A DNA stretch of 64,000 nt from Oscillospiraceae bacterium (GTDB taxonomy: Bacteria; Bacillota; Clostridia; Oscillospirales; Oscillospiraceae): positions 62,001 to 126,000 of the forward strand of contig SVLD01000001.1 in assembly GCA_015068125.1 (NCBI GenBank), given 5' to 3'. Of the stretch, positions 57,267 through 64,000 are shown in pieces (the stretch's first letter is position 1; every line of letters begins with the position of its first letter). Below the pieces are notes generated by a model. It was not told the DNA's origin and did not search any database. It worked only from the letters and a program-made list of their open reading frames with translations. A program made the translations under genes and the position numbers.

Positions 57267-58250
57267 TTAAATTCCCCGATTTTTCATAACCCGGATATCA
57301 TCACCCACGAAGGTCAGCCGGGCAAAATTGCCATGCAGCCGGGAGGCAATCTGGGGAGAATACCGCCGGGACAGCTCATCGATGTTCAGATTGGTGGAGA
57401 TCACCATGGGCTTTCCGGAGAGCAGCCGGTCATTGACCAGGTTGTACAGGGCGGCGGTGACGAACTGGCCGGGCATTTCCGTGCCCAGGTCGTCAATGAT
57501 CAAAAGGTCGCAGGCCATGAGCTTGTCTGCAGCCTGGCGATCCTCCTCGCTGCCGCCGAATTTGGCTCGCTCCAGCTTGGAAAACAGGTGGGAGGCAGTT
57601 TCGTAGAGGACGGAGTAACCCCGGTCGGCTACCGCTCTGGCGATGCAGGCAGACAGGAAGGTCTTGCCCAGGCCGGTACTGCCTACGAACAGCAGATTGC
57701 CGGAATTTTCCGTAAAGGTGGTGGCGTAACGGCGGCAGGTCTGAAAATTGCGCTCCATGATCGCCCGGGGGCTGGCGCCGTAGCGGCTGTCCACCTGTTC
57801 AGGATAGTAATCCAGACGGAACTGGGCAAAATTTTCCTTGCCGCCGGAAAGCAGGGTCAGCTCTTTCTTTTGCTCCTGACGGCACAGCTCCATCAGACAT
57901 TCGCACATGGCGCTGCCCATATAGCCGGTGCCGCCGCAATGAGGGCAAATGGGACTGTCATCCAGGAAGCCTTCCTCAAAATTGGCAGATACCAACCGGG
58001 TCCGCTCTTGCTGGAGCGCCAGGTTTTCATTTTTAATTTGATCCATGATGGCATGGACATCACCGCCGGTGGTAAAGGCGGCTTGAGCGGCCTTGGCCAT
58101 GGTCAGCCGAAGCTGCTGGTCGATTTGCCGCAGCCGGGGCAGAGCTTCATATGCCTGCTGCAGATGCTGCAGATTTTCGGATTCCCGATCCGCCTTTGCC
58201 TGGGCCAGTCGGGCCTTTGCCCGGCGGACGACTTCTGCGCTGTATGCCAT
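57267..58250 (-). CDS. DnaC/DnaI-like ATP-binding replication protein
   Basis: 'NLLFVGSTGLGKTFLSACIARAV', 'DLLIIDDLGTEM', 'VISTNLNIDELSRRYSPQIASRLHG'. Confidence 0.92.
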   Translation of the reverse strand: MAYSAEVVRRAKARLAQAKADRESENLQHLQQAYEALPRLRQIDQQLRLTMAKAAQAAFTTGGDVHAIMDQIKNENLALQQERTRLVSANFEEGFLDDSPICPHCGGTGYMGSAMCECLMELCRQEQKKELTLLSGGKENFAQFRLDYYPEQVDSRYGASPRAIMERNFQTCRRYATTFTENSGNLLFVGSTGLGKTFLSACIARAVADRGYSVLYETASHLFSKLERAKFGGSEEDRQAADKLMACDLLIIDDLGTEMPGQFVTAALYNLVNDRLLSGKPMVISTNLNIDELSRRYSPQIASRLHGNFARLTFVGDDIRVMKNRGI

Positions 58251-58252
58251 GG

Positions 58253-59128
58253 TTATCCCTCCCTGAGTATACGCTGGATGGCCTCCAATTCCGCTTCGCC
58301 CAGCTGACCGGTAGCGCCCTGGGGCACCGGCTTTTTATCGCCGGAGCGGATCTGTTCGCCGGTTTTCAGTCCGGCATCGTGCCATCTGCTCATAATTTTG
58401 TTCATGTAAGGCCAGTTCAGACCGCCGGTATTCAGGCAGGTTCGCTCATAGGCCATGGTGATGGCTTCGTCATCGAAGCCCATTTCCAGCCAGCCGGAGG
58501 CATAACGCTCCTCCGCTGGGGTCAGCGCCCGTCCCCGGATCTGAAGCAGATTCTTCAAATGGGACAGACGGGAATTTTTCATGTTTTGATTATGGATAAA
58601 TGCTGCGGCTTCCTCCAGAGTGTCGATGCCCTGTTCTGCCCAAAAATAGGCTTCCTTTTCAATGGCGCGCAGGGAAGGATTCCGCAAACTTCCCTTCTGC
58701 CGTGCCCGATCCTTGCAGTAGGATACCAGCACAGAGGTAACCTCCGCAGGCAACCCCAGATAACGCTCAAAGGACAGCAGAATTTTCAGTTCCTCGGTAT
58801 TCATGGCTCTGCCCAGCAGCCGCTGGACTTCGCCGTAGAGCATGCGGAAGCTGCTGTCATGATCCATGGCATCCAGAACATCCCGCTCGGTGTATTCCGG
58901 GCTCTGGCCGCTGCGGATCAGACTGCGGCGCTCCTCAGGCCACAGACCCAGCTGCCGCAGAGTGGCGCTGGCGCAGGACAGGCGGGAGGCGGAAAAATGC
59001 AGCTGCTTTTCCGCATTGGCGGCGTCGTTTCCGCTGTGGATATATAAGTACAGCATGGCCGCATCGGGGCTGCTGGACAGCAGTTTGCGGACATCTGCTT
59101 TCTCAATATGGAGGGCTTCTGTGTTCAT
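58253..59128 (-). CDS. DnaD domain protein
   Basis: DnaD-like 'RMLYGEVQRLLGRAMNTEELKILLSFERYLGLPAEVTSVLVSYC' and 'AITMAYERTCLNTGGLNWPYMNKIMSRWHDAGL'. Confidence 0.9.
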   Translation of the reverse strand: MNTEALHIEKADVRKLLSSSPDAAMLYLYIHSGNDAANAEKQLHFSASRLSCASATLRQLGLWPEERRSLIRSGQSPEYTERDVLDAMDHDSSFRMLYGEVQRLLGRAMNTEELKILLSFERYLGLPAEVTSVLVSYCKDRARQKGSLRNPSLRAIEKEAYFWAEQGIDTLEEAAAFIHNQNMKNSRLSHLKNLLQIRGRALTPAEERYASGWLEMGFDDEAITMAYERTCLNTGGLNWPYMNKIMSRWHDAGLKTGEQIRSGDKKPVPQGATGQLGEAELEAIQRILREG

Positions 59129-59285
59129 GGCAATTCCTCGTAAATTTCGTCAATTACAGTCATTATAACACAGCTTTTTCCCCGAAACAACGGCTTTTTG
59201 CGAAATAATTTTGAACAAAAACCGTATGGATTTTTGGTTGCTCACAGCATCTTGTGGTTAGAGAAAATTATTACCACAAGCCGGT

Positions 59286-59315
59286 TAAAAAAGCCCTCCG
59301 AATTTCTTCGGAGGG
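59286..59315 (-). terminator. atp operon terminator
   Basis: Minus strand CCCTCCGAAgaaaTTCGGAGGGCTTTTTT. Confidence 0.9.
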
Positions 59316-59321
59316 AAGTGG

Positions 59322-61991
<2,670 letters not shown>

Positions 61992-62006
61992 GGGGTTCCT
62001 CCTTCC

Positions 62007-63521
62007 TTACTCGGATGCGGTAAATTCCTTGAGCAGAGCGCTCAGGGCTTCTTTCAGAGCTTCCTCGGTGTCGGGCTCCAGCTTGCCGGTGGTGCGGATA
62101 GCCTTCAGGACATCGGCGTAGCGATTGTCCATAAACTCGTACAGCCGCAGCTCAAATTCCGGAATCTGCTCCAGATTGATATCCTTCAGATAGCCATGGG
62201 TAACGGCATAGAGAATGCAAACCTGGTGCGCTACTTCCACAGGGGCATTGTTGCCCTGCTTCAGCACTGCCACGATTCGCTCACCCAATGCCAGACGGGA
62301 CTTGGTATCGGCATCCAGGTCGGAGCCGAACTGGGCAAAGCTTTGCAGCTCCCGGTACTGGGAGTACAGCAGCTTCAAAGAGCCGGCCACCTTCTTCATG
62401 GCCTTGATCTGGGCATCACCGCCAACACGGGAAACGGAAATGCCGGGATTCACCGCAGGCATAACGCCGGCGTTGAACAGCTCGGTTTCCAGGAAGATCT
62501 GACCGTCGGTGATGGAAATGACGTTGGTGGGAATGTAGGCAGACACGTCGCCGGCCTGGGTTTCGATGATGGGCAGGGCCGTCAGACTGCCGCCGCCTTT
62601 TTCCGGGGACATCTGGGCAGCCCGCTCCAAAAGACGGCTGTGCAGATAGAAAACATCGCCGGGGTAAGCTTCCCGTCCGGGGGGACGGCGAATCAGCAGG
62701 GAAATGGCCCGGTAGGCCACGGCGTGCTTGGAAAGATCGTCATAAATGATCAGCACATCCTTGCCCCGGTGCATAAAATGCTCACCGATGGCGCAGCCGG
62801 CATAGGGCGCGATATACTGCATGGGCGCCAGCTCGGAAGCGGTAGCGGACACCACGATGGTATAGTCCATAGCGCCGCTGAGGGTGAGGTTTTCCACCAT
62901 CTGGGCTACGGTACTGCGCTTCTGGCCGATGGCTACATAGATGCAGATCACATCCTTGCCCTTCTGGTTCAGGATGGTATCAGTAGCGATGGTGGTCTTA
63001 CCGGTCTGGCGGTCGCCGATAATCAGCTCACGCTGACCGCGGCCGATGGGAATCATGGAGTCGATGGCCTTGATACCGGTCTGCAGGGGACGGCTGACAT
63101 GCTGGCGGTCAATAATGCCGGGGGCAGGGGATTCGATGGGGCGGTAGCCCTCTGCGTCGATGGTGCCCTTGCCGTCAATGGGCTCGCCCAGAGCATTGAC
63201 AACACGGCCAATGAGCTTCTGACCCACAGGAACGGAAACCACCTTGCCGGTACGCTTAACAGTGTCGCCTTCCTTGATGCCGCTGTCGGAACCCAGAATA
63301 ACGACGGAAACGGTGTCCTCTTCCAGGTTCTGCGCCATGCCGAAAGAGCCGTTGGACAGCTCCACCAGCTCGCCTGCCATGCAGTTATCCAGGCCGGAAA
63401 CCTTGGCGATGCCGTCACCGACCAGAATGACGATGCCGGTTTCGCTGGCTTCCAGCTTATTTTCATAGTTTTTGATCTGGGCGCGGATAATTTTTGTAAT
63501 TTCTTCAGGTCTTAGATCCAT
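62007..63521 (-). CDS. atpA: F-type ATP synthase alpha subunit
   Basis: '[18 protein letters not shown]', '[21 protein letters not shown]'. Confidence 0.98.
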   Translation of the reverse strand: MDLRPEEITKIIRAQIKNYENKLEASETGIVILVGDGIAKVSGLDNCMAGELVELSNGSFGMAQNLEEDTVSVVILGSDSGIKEGDTVKRTGKVVSVPVGQKLIGRVVNALGEPIDGKGTIDAEGYRPIESPAPGIIDRQHVSRPLQTGIKAIDSMIPIGRGQRELIIGDRQTGKTTIATDTILNQKGKDVICIYVAIGQKRSTVAQMVENLTLSGAMDYTIVVSATASELAPMQYIAPYAGCAIGEHFMHRGKDVLIIYDDLSKHAVAYRAISLLIRRPPGREAYPGDVFYLHSRLLERAAQMSPEKGGGSLTALPIIETQAGDVSAYIPTNVISITDGQIFLETELFNAGVMPAVNPGISVSRVGGDAQIKAMKKVAGSLKLLYSQYRELQSFAQFGSDLDADTKSRLALGERIVAVLKQGNNAPVEVAHQVCILYAVTHGYLKDINLEQIPEFELRLYEFMDNRYADVLKAIRTTGKLEPDTEEALKEALSALLKEFTASE

Positions 63522-63540
63522 ATTGTACCTGCTTTCTGAA

Positions 63541-64000
63541 TCAGAGTACGGTAGTTTTCAGCTTGGCGCGGATGGCGCTGAGCCGATGGGCTACGGTGCC
63601 GTCCAGGCACTTGCCATCGTAATCCAGGCGGATTCCGCCCAAGATGCCGGGCTCCACCCGGTTATGAAGCTGGATGGTCTTGCCGGTGATGGCGGTCAGC
63701 TTTTCGGAGAGTCTGGCAGCCTGACCGGCATCCAGGGCAACAGCGGTGACTGCGGTTACCGGCAGAATGCCGTTGTCCCGGTTGTAATGCTCCCGGTAGG
63801 AAGCAACACAATCAAAGAAATGCTTGGGATAGCCCTTTTCGGTGAGAATTTTCAAAAAATTCAGCACATAAGGCTGCAGCTTGCCCCGAAAGCTGTCGTC
63901 CAGAATGGCACAGCGTTCCTGCTTGCTGAGACTTTGGGCGGCCAACAGCCGCAAAAACGCCGGGTTCTGGCGAAAGGATTCCTCCAGAACCGACAGTTCC
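63541..64000 (-). CDS. atpH: F-type ATP synthase delta subunit (5' truncated by window edge)
   Basis: '[42 protein letters not shown]'; frame open to window end. Confidence 0.9.
   Translation of the reverse strand, partial: ELSVLEESFRQNPAFLRLLAAQSLSKQERCAILDDSFRGKLQPYVLNFLKILTEKGYPKHFFDCVASYREHYNRDNGILPVTAVTAVALDAGQAARLSEKLTAITGKTIQLHNRVEPGILGGIRLDYDGKCLDGTVAHRLSAIRAKLKTTVL

Overview
The window looks like chromosome from a GC-rich gut-type Clostridia (Oscillospiraceae/Ruminococcaceae-like; lineage is inference). Most of it is housekeeping sequence: ruvC-ruvA-ruvB, metG with a T-box leader, an nifS-nifU-rrf2 Fe-S cluster, alr, a phosphoribosyltransferase, an HK/RR pair, asnS, tRNA-Leu(TAA), dnaD/dnaC-like genes and atpH-A-G-D-C. 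Set into this are: (i) a compact 12-gene ethanolamine-utilisation microcompartment operon (about 6.1-16.4 kb) with one shell protein of each type; (ii) an intact phage head-only operon (about 25.0-31.1 kb: TerS, TerL, portal, protease, capsid, connector-like proteins) with no tail, lysis, replication or integrase genes; (iii) a foreign-looking rpiR / phosphodiesterase / AEC-transporter segment flanked by a duplicated spoIVB 3' end plus a small downstream gene; (iv) several families of short palindromic or MITE-like repeats; and (v) a recurrent rare-codon near-palindrome (AAAGTTATGTAAACTA) inside three eut genes and beside a smORF. The strongest candidates for a second look are the head-only capsid operon, the recurrent 13-16-mer, and the spoIVB-flanked insertion. 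No CRISPR array, rRNA or integrase was seen. All product names come from reading the translations; no database search was run.
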